This document shows positions 8,575 to 16,345 of a stretch of DNA of 64,000 nt, one piece after another (position 1 is the first letter of the stretch; each line of letters starts with the position of its first letter). The notes below the pieces were generated by a model. It did not search any database, was not told where the DNA came from, and saw nothing but the letters and a program-made list of their open reading frames with translations. A program made the position numbers and the translations under genes. Source of the stretch: JBBQLG01 sp038327655 (GTDB lineage Bacteria > Bacteroidota > Bacteroidia > Cytophagales > Spirosomataceae); the NCBI GenBank assembly GCA_038327655.1, contig JBBQLG010000002.1, positions 39,586 through 103,585 of the forward strand. The letters run 5' to 3'.

Positions 8575-9216
8575 TCAAACGCGTTCGGCGACGGGTATTG
8601 CGGCCGGTTTCAGCCACTGCCCGCTGTCGGCGTCGTATTGTTTCAAAATTCGCGCCGGATTACCCCCAACAACCGAGTAGGGCGGCACATCACGCGTAAC
8701 AACACTGCCCCCTGCCACCACCGAATGCCGCCCGATGGTGACCCCGGCCGTAATGACGCTGTTTGCCCCAATCCAGCAGTCATCGCCTACCACAATCGGA
8801 TGCGTCGTTACCGGCTGGTACCGGATCGGCGTGTCAATTTCCTGGTACCCGTGGTTCAGCCCCGACAAAACGACGTGCTGCGCCAGAATAATGTTAGAGC
8901 CGAGCGTAACGGGACCAATCAGTACTGACGATACGCCAACCAGCGTATTGCTGCCGATAAGGACATCACCCACGCCGTTGTTAATTACGCAGAAATCCTC
9001 GATTTTACTGCCCGCACCGAGCGTAAACTGACGGAAGGGCAATACATCCATCCGGGCCGTCGACCGAACTGTCGATTCCCGGTGCCGCCGGTGTACAAAC
9101 GGATTGACGAACCAGCTCACCCACCGGCGGGGCACTGCCTGCTTGTTGGGAATGAGCAGCCAATGCACAAACTGCTTCACAGCCGGCCGTTCGTCGATGT
9201 ATTGTTTAAAACCCAT
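8575..9216 (-). CDS. Left-handed beta-helix (hexapeptide) acyltransferase, WcaF/maltose-acetyltransferase-like
   Basis: 213 residues. Hexapeptide repeats run from about residue 70 to 190 (VLIGSNTLVGVSSVLIGPV, TLGSNIILAQ, VVGDDCWIGANSVITAGVTIG, SVVAGGSVVTRDVPPYSV). The likely catalytic His is in GLNHGY, followed by the usual extended loop, and the protein ends in GGNPARILKQYD. Such enzymes O-acetylate sugars using acetyl-CoA in the cytosol. Its start overlaps the end of the glycosyltransferase at 9206-10453 by 11 bases, so the two are translationally coupled and probably modify the same glycan. Confidence 0.88.
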   Translation of the reverse strand: MGFKQYIDERPAVKQFVHWLLIPNKQAVPRRWVSWFVNPFVHRRHRESTVRSTARMDVLPFRQFTLGAGSKIEDFCVINNGVGDVLIGSNTLVGVSSVLIGPVTLGSNIILAQHVVLSGLNHGYQEIDTPIRYQPVTTHPIVVGDDCWIGANSVITAGVTIGRHSVVAGGSVVTRDVPPYSVVGGNPARILKQYDADSGQWLKPAAIPVAERV

Positions 9217-10453
9217 TTTCGGATTCGCTTAATTTTTGTGTGACAGGTGAGTTCAGCAGGGCATTGATCCGATCGGTCAACAGCCCAACCGACTGTTCCC
9301 AGGTATGACTAAGGGCAAACGCCGTTCGCGCTGCTGCCGACGAACGTTCCTGGCCGGCGAGCGCATTTTCGATACCGGTAATGAATTCATCGGCTGTTTC
9401 GGCCAGGAAAACGTGCGTATCGAAGAGGGACATGGCATCGGTTTTAACGGCTACCACGGGTTTACCCATCGCTAAATACTCATCAATTTTGCGCGGATAG
9501 TTGCCGATAGTCACTTCGTTCAGTATTTGCGGATTGATCAGCACGTCCATATTAGCCAGATACATCGGTACCTGCGACATCGGTTTAGCGGGCAAAAACG
9601 TGATGTTCGCCAGCGCCTGAAGCCGGACCTCCGGAAACGATTCGTCTACTGACCCCATCAGCACAATCTGCCAGTCGGGGCGTTTGAGGGCTATGGTTTC
9701 GATCAGGGCCGCATCCAGCCGGAGTGTCGTCAGCGCACCCGCGTACCCGATTCGCGGGCGCGGTATCCGGGCCATATCGTCGGGTTCAGGGGGCACTGTG
9801 TCCGCATTAAACAGGGTCAAATCGCACCCCTGACCAATGTAAACGGAATGGGGGTTATAGCGGGCCGCCTGAGTGGCTAAATACGTCGAGTTACTGGCCA
9901 CCAGATCGACTTTGCCCATCAGCAACGGTTCGAGCCGACCGCCGTGCCGGTGCCAGTAATCAATGGCCATCAGGTTATCGCGGAGGTAATACACGTAGAG
10001 AGCTGGTTTCAACAACTCTTTCAGGTAAAATCCCCGGAGCATATCGTTGTCGTTGATGAGGATATACTCCGGCCAGCCGAGCTGATCAAGGGCCGATTGA
10101 ATGTCGCTCACCAACCGTTTGCCGTTGCGCTGATTTAACCAGTCGTACAGGGCTGAATCCGGCAGCCAGTTAAACGAACCTAATGGTTGACGGGGGTTGA
10201 GCAGCCAGAAGTTCGCCTGTAACTCAACCAGATGCTTTCCGCCGTGCTGGTCAATAAAGGCCTGCCTTGCCTGTTGCCGTTTAACGCCTTCGCCAAACTG
10301 GGCGGACCAGTCTAATGCCGGGTTGACTAATAAAACGTGGTGGTGTTTGGCCAGTGCCTGAGCCATGTCCCATATATTACTTCCTGTGTTTTTCTCCTCC
10401 CACGACTGCTGAGCGATCAGTATAAAATTCAGTTTCTTTGGTAATTCGCACAT
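9206..10453 (-). CDS. Glycosyltransferase (GT4-like, GT-B fold)
   Basis: About 415 residues. The N-terminal half (KLNFILIAQQSWEEKNTGSN, NIWDMAQALAKHHHVLLVNP) has the acceptor domain layout. The C-terminal half carries RPRIGYAGALTTLRLDAALI, a PDWQIVLMGSVDES strand and a nucleotide-sugar binding segment with NPQILNEVTIGNYPRKIDEYLAMGKPVVAV, close to the GT4 E-x7-E pattern. It resembles the TuaH-like group seen in Bacteroidota exopolysaccharide loci. The ATG at 10453 was chosen because it lies 8 residues before the first conserved strand; another in-frame ATG at 10519 is possible. It forms a two-gene unit with the acyltransferase, pointing away from the rest of the locus. Confidence 0.75.
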   Translation of the reverse strand: MCELPKKLNFILIAQQSWEEKNTGSNIWDMAQALAKHHHVLLVNPALDWSAQFGEGVKRQQARQAFIDQHGGKHLVELQANFWLLNPRQPLGSFNWLPDSALYDWLNQRNGKRLVSDIQSALDQLGWPEYILINDNDMLRGFYLKELLKPALYVYYLRDNLMAIDYWHRHGGRLEPLLMGKVDLVASNSTYLATQAARYNPHSVYIGQGCDLTLFNADTVPPEPDDMARIPRPRIGYAGALTTLRLDAALIETIALKRPDWQIVLMGSVDESFPEVRLQALANITFLPAKPMSQVPMYLANMDVLINPQILNEVTIGNYPRKIDEYLAMGKPVVAVKTDAMSLFDTHVFLAETADEFITGIENALAGQERSSAAARTAFALSHTWEQSVGLLTDRINALLNSPVTQKLSESENGF

Positions 10454-11676
10454 AGTCAACCTATTGTGGTAATACTGGTAATGACCATTGATGAACAGTA
10501 CTATGACGGTAAAAGACATTGACGGTCATGGTAGTGGCCGGCGATTTATTCGTGGATGATCTTTGCCTGCAAAGCCGCCGATTAGTCTGTCATTAATCGG
10601 TTCCCTGGCGAGCCTGCCCCGATCGGAGTAGGTAAACCAGGGCATCTGTTTTGGTAGTCGCCACGGCAAATGAACACGCACGGATAAACGAGATTGCAAC
10701 CAACATCGTGTAATTAGTAAAAACTGTAGTGCATAATACAATTACGAGTTTATTTATATTGTTATCTTTTTAATTTAAAAAATATTTATTAGGATAAATA
10801 CCCTTTAAATTTAATTAAGTTGTTAGAAAACGTAAAATTTGTCATTCGTTTTTTGTTTTTGTAATATCAACTGTAAATAAACTGGTAACCGTTCAGGCGT
10901 TTTATAATTATTCGTTGTCTCGTTTACGTACTAATACTAATTTACCTTTATATTACCCGACGAGTGAGGCCAACCGTTGAACCGACTTTTATTACTTGTC
11001 TCCGATCGTGTGATCGGGTCAGCTTTTCCGTAATGTGTGCACCGTTTTGGCTCGCAGTCTTTAATTGGCTGGTTGCCTGTTAACGATAAGACTTTTTCGG
11101 AATAATGTAGTGAAAATCCAAAAGCACTCTCGTTGTTTCGCTGCCCGGTCAATCAAATTTAAAAAAGTTTTTTTTCTTCGGAAACGACTCGTGAACCACC
11201 CGGAGCACACGGTTTAAAATAGTTATCTATATAGTCAAAGTAGATTTTAGCCGTAAAATGTAGACTTAACTCTGTCAATAGTACAGATTCAACGTCTAAT
11301 CGTACTAACAAGGGGTGGCAATCTGATGGGAATAAAGGGAGACGGATCGGCCGTCACCTACCCGTAGGTATAGCAGTTTTCAGGCCAAAGCAGCCGTTTA
11401 CGAGTGACCAACCGGCGAAATTCAATTCTAAGTCTATGAAAACGCTGTAGTAGGATTAACGAGAGGCAAGCTATTAATCGGGTGGCCCCGAAGAGACGTT
11501 GTCAATTTTCGTGCCGTAAAAGCCGATTTATTAATAATCACTTTTTTAACTTTTTTTTATCAAAGCTGGTAACTCAGCGCAGGATGACAATAAAGTTGGG
11601 GAGAGTACCGATCTTATTTGTAGGGAGTTTTCAGCTTCTACACCACATCAACACGAAACGTTATTAATTGACGCGC
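10454..11676. other. Long non-coding region between divergent halves of the exopolysaccharide locus
   Basis: About 1.2 kb with no credible gene: the short frames present have poor composition and no motif. 10737-10960 is markedly AT-rich compared with neighbouring genes. It separates the minus-strand glycosyltransferase/acyltransferase pair from the plus-strand main operon, so it should hold promoters for both. I could not find a full TAnnTTTG promoter on either strand. Confidence 0.5.
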
Positions 11677-12144
11677 ATGAGAAAGACTTTACATCGTCTG
11701 CTGATAGTTGAGGAAAACCCTCACATTGTTTCTGTATTGGGCCAGACGTTGCGGGCCGATTTTGATATCACTGTTGCTATGACCGGCAAAGAAGCCGTTC
11801 GCCTGCTGATTCAGGGTGCCCATTTCGATTTTGTGATTACTGAGTTGAATCTCAGCTTCTTCGATGGTCTGGAATTGATTAAACTCATTCGGATGAGTAA
11901 GGAAATCAGTCAAATCCCCATAGTTGTTCTGTCCGAAGCAGTCGATAGTGAAACCCGGATTGCGTGCATCGAAGCCGGTGCCGACAGCTACATGCCCAAG
12001 CCGTTTAACCCGCTGGAAGTTAAAGCAAAATTGAATTCGGTAGCCCGCCGTGCAACGGTCCAACCCGAAGCGTATGAAGCCACAGTACTGCCTGTTCCGG
12101 TCACCCGTGAAAAACAGATGCGTTCGTTGAACTCCAATCAGTAA
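11677..12144 (+). CDS. Receiver-domain protein with Glu at the phosphoacceptor position
   Basis: 155 residues forming one receiver domain plus a short tail. The first acidic pair is EE in LLIVEENPHI rather than DD. The position that normally holds the phosphorylated Asp reads Glu in FVITELNLSFFDGLELI. The Thr/Ser switch (VVLSEA) and Lys (YMPKPFNP) are kept. A Glu there often mimics phosphorylation, so this may be a constitutively active or unphosphorylated adaptor. The ATG at 11677 is preferred to an in-frame TTG three codons upstream. It is the first gene before the sugar-transferase operon, 350 bases upstream, so it may regulate glycan synthesis by protein contact. Confidence 0.8.
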   Translation: MRKTLHRLLIVEENPHIVSVLGQTLRADFDITVAMTGKEAVRLLIQGAHFDFVITELNLSFFDGLELIKLIRMSKEISQIPIVVLSEAVDSETRIACIEAGADSYMPKPFNPLEVKAKLNSVARRATVQPEAYEATVLPVPVTREKQMRSLNSNQ

Positions 12145-12494
12145 CATTAAATGCTCTCCCATCAGCGCCCTGCTTCTGAACAGATACCAGCGCTGTATGC
12201 CCCCACCCAAACTACACCCCCGCTGATAGCTTCTCCATAGGCTATAGAATTTTCCTGACGGTGGAACCTCCAAAATATTGGACTGATTTTTGCTCGTTTT
12301 TACTTTTCATCAACAAAGCAGAGTACGTGGCTTAGTCACCCATCTGTTCATCGTTAGTCCGGCATTCGTTGCGGCTTCCCGGCATACCGTTTGAGTATAG
12401 CGTAGTTCATCGGCCGGGCCGACGGGCGGATGCTGCCGTTGCCACCTGAGACTTACCGTGCCAGTTTGAAATAACTGTACTTTTTACCGTCGTA
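12145..12494. other. Intergenic region before the sugar transferase
   Basis: 350 bases without a gene. TACTTTTT at 12478-12485 is a near match to the -7 element but has no -33 partner at the right distance. No terminator hairpin was seen after the receiver gene. Confidence 0.35.
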
Positions 12495-13322
12495 ATGCAC
12501 CGTATTTCCAAGCAAAAAGATCGTGTTGGTACCAATAACGACACTTTCCGTTTCAAACTGCCCTGGTGGAAGCGCAGTATCGACATGCTGGTATCGCTGA
12601 CAGCTTGTATTCTGCTCAGTCCCCTGTTTCTGATTGTTGCCCTGCTGATTAAATTAGACTCCAAAGGCCCGGTATTTTACCGATCCAAACGGGTAGGTGC
12701 CAATTATCGGATCTTCAACATGTATAAGTTTCGGACCATGTCGACACAGGCTGATAAACTGTTGAAGACAATGGCTTCGCAAAGCATCTACACCGACTCA
12801 ACCGCGTCTTCTTCCGAGCCTGTCGCCCAGCTTGCCGATGGGCATCTTTGCGAAACATGCCGGCAACAGGAGACTTCCTGCCAGCGATTGCTGTTCGATC
12901 AGGACCGCTACGTGTGCGAACGACAGTATCTGCTGACGACCGAGGGTGCCGCTACATTCCTGAAGTTTCGCGATGACCCGCGCATCACCCGGCTGGGCCG
13001 GTTTCTGCGCAATAGCAGCATTGACGAATTGCCTCAGTTACTTAATATTCTGCTTGGCGATATGTCGCTGGTTGGCAACCGGCCGCTTCCCCTGTACGAA
13101 GCCGAAAAACTAACCAACAATTACTCCGTTAAACGATTTGCCGGACCGGCTGGTCTGACGGGGTTGTGGCAGGTGCAGAAGCGGGGACAGGGGGAGCAGT
13201 TTATGAATGAGCAGGAGCGCATTAACCTGGATATCGAATATGCCGAAACGTTCTCGTTTCGGAACGATATGGTGATCATCTACAAAACTATCTTCAGCTT
13301 GTGGCAGAAAGAGAACGTTTAG
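12495..13322 (+). CDS. Undecaprenyl-phosphate sugar-1-phosphate transferase (initiating exopolysaccharide enzyme)
   Basis: 275 residues. It has one N-terminal membrane segment (MLVSLTACILLSPLFLIVAL) followed by the catalytic core: KGPVFYRSKRVGANYRIFNMYKFRTM, then ITRLGRFLRNSSIDELPQL, NILLGDMSLVGNRPLPLYE and GLTGLWQV. It transfers a sugar phosphate from a nucleotide sugar to undecaprenyl phosphate, the first step of repeat-unit assembly at the inner membrane. An insert between KFRTM and ITRLG carries four cysteines in a C-x2-C-x6-C-x11-C pattern (residues about 117-140), possibly a metal site. The next gene's GTG start lies inside its 3' end, indicating coupled translation. Confidence 0.92.
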   Translation: MHRISKQKDRVGTNNDTFRFKLPWWKRSIDMLVSLTACILLSPLFLIVALLIKLDSKGPVFYRSKRVGANYRIFNMYKFRTMSTQADKLLKTMASQSIYTDSTASSSEPVAQLADGHLCETCRQQETSCQRLLFDQDRYVCERQYLLTTEGAATFLKFRDDPRITRLGRFLRNSSIDELPQLLNILLGDMSLVGNRPLPLYEAEKLTNNYSVKRFAGPAGLTGLWQVQKRGQGEQFMNEQERINLDIEYAETFSFRNDMVIIYKTIFSLWQKENV

Positions 13323-14221
13323 CGGATACCCCCCTCATCTCGATTATTACCATCAACTACAATCAGGCCGAGACCACGCGGCAGTTTCTGGATTCCTGTA
13401 CGCGGCTGAACTACACCAACTATGAACTGATTGTGGTTGACAATGCCTCCGAACCGGCCTTAGCTGCCAGTATTGATCTGAGCCAATACCCGACCGTGCA
13501 GGTAATCCGCAGTGCCGAAAATCTGGGCTTTGCCGGTGGCAATAACCTGGGTATGAAAGCGGCCAAAGGAGAGTTGTTTTTTATCGTCAACAACGATACC
13601 GAACTAAACCCCACGCTGCTGGACGAATTACTGCTGCCTTTTTACGGGAACGATCAAATTGGCGTTACCTGCCCTAAAATCCGGTACTTCGATGATCCGG
13701 CGGTCGTTCAGTACGCCGGTTATAGCCCAATGAATATGTTTACGGGAACAGCCGTGCCGATTGGCTACAAACAAATCGATAACAAAACATTCGATACGGC
13801 CGGTACCACGCACTTCGCCCACGGGTGCGCCATGCTGGTCCGGCGGTCGGTGGCAGAGAACGTGGGCCGGTTTGCCGAACGTTTTTTTCTGTATTATGAG
13901 GAGTTAGACTGGTCGCAGCGTATTAAGGACGCTGGTTATCTGATTCATTATCAGCCGACTGCGACGATTCTACACAAGGAATCAGTATCTGTCGGGTTGT
14001 TCAATCCCCTGAAAACATATTACCTCACCCGCAACCGCATTCTGTACATGCGACGGCATACCAACCCCGTTCAGCGGCTTGTTTTCTTCGCCTTTTTTGC
14101 GGTATTCGTCGCGCCTAAACACCTGATAGGCTACCTGTTGACGGGTCGGTTTGCGCACGCCAGAGCATTTGCGAACGGTATGGTATGGAATTTGACATCA
14201 TCAAGTGTATCTCCAGTCTGA
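13301..14221 (+). CDS. Family 2 glycosyltransferase (rhamnosyltransferase-like)
   Basis: 306 residues. The N-terminal GT-A domain begins PLISIITINYNQAETTRQFL, with LIVVDNASEP, GFAGGNNLGMKAAKG and the metal-binding FFIVNNDTELNPTLLDEL. Further on are FAHGCAMLVRRSVAENVG and YYEELDWSQRIKDAGY, typical of WcaE/RfbF-type transferases. No ATG is available at the right place: the frame opens with GTG at 13301, overlapping the sugar transferase by 22 bases. It should add a sugar to the lipid-linked intermediate on the cytosolic side. Donor sugar is not predictable. Confidence 0.87.
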   Translation: MAERERLADTPLISIITINYNQAETTRQFLDSCTRLNYTNYELIVVDNASEPALAASIDLSQYPTVQVIRSAENLGFAGGNNLGMKAAKGELFFIVNNDTELNPTLLDELLLPFYGNDQIGVTCPKIRYFDDPAVVQYAGYSPMNMFTGTAVPIGYKQIDNKTFDTAGTTHFAHGCAMLVRRSVAENVGRFAERFFLYYEELDWSQRIKDAGYLIHYQPTATILHKESVSVGLFNPLKTYYLTRNRILYMRRHTNPVQRLVFFAFFAVFVAPKHLIGYLLTGRFAHARAFANGMVWNLTSSSVSPV

Positions 14222-14238
14222 GTAACGGAATAAGCTTT

Positions 14239-15471
14239 ATGACGGTAGTTTTGCTTTCGCCGGTTGGCGTCCTCTTTTTCCTGTTGATCCTGTTGGTTTT
14301 CTATACCTACCTCGGCTACGGCATCGTCATCTGGCTGCTCGTACGCGTCCGTCGCCGGTTGGGCATCGGGCAGCGTACAGCCGCGCCAGCGGGCAGTCCG
14401 GTGGCGGTGACGCTGATTGTGCCGGCCTACAACGAAATGGATTACCTGCCGCAGAAACTACAGAACTGCCTCGCCCAGGATTATCCGGCGGAGTGGCTGC
14501 ATCTGCTGTTTGTGGTCGAAGGGTCAACGGATGCGTCGCAGGCGTATCTGGAAGCGAAGAAAGCCGAGATCCCGAACCTGACGGTTATTTCGGGAAACCG
14601 GCGGCTGGGTAAGGTCGAGGCCATGAACAATGCCATGAAGCAGGTACACACGCCGATTGCCATTTTTACGGATGCCAATACCGAACTGAATCCCCAGGCT
14701 GTGAGCCGGCTCACGCGCCGGTTCGATTTCCCGAACGTTGGGGCGGTTACCGGCGAAAAGCGGATCAGTACCTTAACCACCGAAGCCGCTACGGGCAGCG
14801 GAGAAGGCCTGTACTGGCGGTATGAGTCGTTCCTTAAAAAACTCGACGCCGAATTATACACCATCGTTGGAGCGGCCGGCGAACTGTTCGCCATTCGGAC
14901 CGCACTATTCGAACCCGTAGAAGCCGATACACTGCTGGACGATTTTATGATTTCGCTGCGGATTGCGGCCCGGGGCTACCGTGTCGAGTACGAACCGGAT
15001 GCCTACGCCCTGGAACGTCCGTCGTTTTCGGTGGGTGAAGAGATGAAACGCAAAGTGCGGATTGCCGCCGGGGGATTTCAGTCCATGAGTCGTTTATTGC
15101 CGTTGCTGAATTTCCTTAAATATGGCTGGCTTAGTTTTCAGTATATTTCGCATCGGGTACTGCGCTGGGCCGTAACGCCCCTTTGTTTGCCGTTGCTCCT
15201 GCTGCTGAATGTTGTGATTTTGCTGGGACTGCCCGCTGCCGGAACGAGCCGGACCGTTACCGTTTTCTGGTGGGGAATGATGGCCGCTCAGGTTGTTTTT
15301 TACGCGATGGCGTACGTTGGGTACCGGTTAGAAAGCCGTCAAACACGCTGGAAAGTTACGTTTGTACCGTTTTATTTTGTATTTATGAATTGGTGTGTGC
15401 TGTTGGGGTTGGTTCGCTTCTGGAACGGTGGTTTGTCGGGAGTCTGGGAAAAAGCGGCACGGGCTGCCTGA
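14239..15471 (+). CDS. Membrane-bound family 2 glycosyltransferase
   Basis: About 410 residues: one N-terminal membrane helix (VGVLFFLLILLVFYTYLGYGI), a GT-A domain (VTLIVPAYNEMDYLPQKLQN, LFVVEGSTDASQ, IFTDANTELNP, GAAGELFAIRTALFEPVEADTLLDDFMISLRIA) and three to four C-terminal helices. The acidic DDF motif and the lack of a clear QxxRW box place it near BcsA/hyaluronan-synthase-like, non-cellulose GT2 enzymes. The ATG at 14239 is chosen because it starts just before the membrane helix; an in-frame ATG at 14185 would overlap the preceding gene by 37 bases. Confidence 0.82.
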   Translation: MTVVLLSPVGVLFFLLILLVFYTYLGYGIVIWLLVRVRRRLGIGQRTAAPAGSPVAVTLIVPAYNEMDYLPQKLQNCLAQDYPAEWLHLLFVVEGSTDASQAYLEAKKAEIPNLTVISGNRRLGKVEAMNNAMKQVHTPIAIFTDANTELNPQAVSRLTRRFDFPNVGAVTGEKRISTLTTEAATGSGEGLYWRYESFLKKLDAELYTIVGAAGELFAIRTALFEPVEADTLLDDFMISLRIAARGYRVEYEPDAYALERPSFSVGEEMKRKVRIAAGGFQSMSRLLPLLNFLKYGWLSFQYISHRVLRWAVTPLCLPLLLLLNVVILLGLPAAGTSRTVTVFWWGMMAAQVVFYAMAYVGYRLESRQTRWKVTFVPFYFVFMNWCVLLGLVRFWNGGLSGVWEKAARAA

Positions 15472-15533
15472 ACGGGCCTGATTGGTCGGGCGAACGCAAT
15501 CCATGTGATCTGTTGACAACGTATGATTTTTGT

Positions 15534-16340
15534 ATGAAAAGACAATTATTGACTAAATCCACCGGCCGGATAGGGGCGTTGGTGATGGTAGTGGTGAGCG
15601 GGTTACTGTTGTCGACCGTCGGCTACGGCCAGTTTACGGGGGTACGGTCTGTGATTCCGAAGCCTAAAGTGCTGCCGGGGGATACCTTTCAGTTGGACCT
15701 GACCAAAGATGTGGCGGTGCAACTCATGGCCTTCGACGATATTTTTGAACTGGCCGTCTCGCGTTCGCCGGTGGTGAAGTATCAGAATGAAGTGGCGGTT
15801 TCGCTGAGTTCCGCGGAGAAGCTGTCGAGATTAGAGATTCTGAACCGGGCGACCGGCTTTGCTAACTATTCGACGGGTAATCAGGCGATTCTGTCTACCG
15901 GCGAAATAAAAGGGACACTCGGACAAATCACAAACGGCTACCGGGCAGGGGTAAACTTACAGGTGAGTCTGTTCGATCTGTTTGGTCGGCCGCAGCAAAT
16001 CAAACAGGCGCAGGCTAACTATCAGGCCGCCCTGATGCAGAAGGAAACCATAAAGCTTCAGCTAAAACACGAACTGATTACAGTCTATCAGGACCTGGTA
16101 ACCGCGCAGCAAGTGCTGAAAGTCCGGCTTCAGGATGAGCAGACGGCCCTGACGGCGTATCAGGTCGCCGAAGCCGACTCGCGGCAGGGGGGGCGTAAAC
16201 CCGAAGAGCTTTCGAATGCCTACAGTCGGTACGCGCAGGCCAAAACCATTTCCGAAGAAGCCAAGGGTGCTTTTATCAAGAACGCCTATTATCTGGAAGC
16301 GATCGTGGGCGTACCGCTTCAACAACTAAGACTCCGATAG
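15534..16340 (+). CDS. Half-length TolC-like outer membrane efflux protein
   Basis: 268 residues with a signal peptide (LVMVVVSGLLLSTVGYGQ). It contains one outer-membrane-efflux repeat: FDDIFELAVSRSPVVKYQNEVAVS, GYRAGVNLQVSLFDLFGRPQQIKQAQANYQAALMQ (strands), then a long helical stretch to EAIVGVPLQQL. Canonical TolC proteins have two such repeats and about 400-480 residues, so this is half size. It lies 5 bases upstream of the Wzz-like gene, where a Wza-type OPX protein would normally be found, and may serve in glycan export. The ATG at 15534 fits the signal peptide; open frame upstream is shadow coding within the preceding gene. Confidence 0.7.
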   Translation: MKRQLLTKSTGRIGALVMVVVSGLLLSTVGYGQFTGVRSVIPKPKVLPGDTFQLDLTKDVAVQLMAFDDIFELAVSRSPVVKYQNEVAVSLSSAEKLSRLEILNRATGFANYSTGNQAILSTGEIKGTLGQITNGYRAGVNLQVSLFDLFGRPQQIKQAQANYQAALMQKETIKLQLKHELITVYQDLVTAQQVLKVRLQDEQTALTAYQVAEADSRQGGRKPEELSNAYSRYAQAKTISEEAKGAFIKNAYYLEAIVGVPLQQLRLR

Positions 16341-16345
16341 CCAGT

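Noticed and set aside
10526..11152. Short minus-strand frames in the 1.2 kb gap
   Set aside because: No domain, no promoter, no conserved start region; composition is not coding-like.
11482..11667. 61-codon plus-strand frame before the receiver gene
   Set aside because: AT-rich leader-like DNA with no recognisable protein features; could be a leader peptide but nothing supports it.
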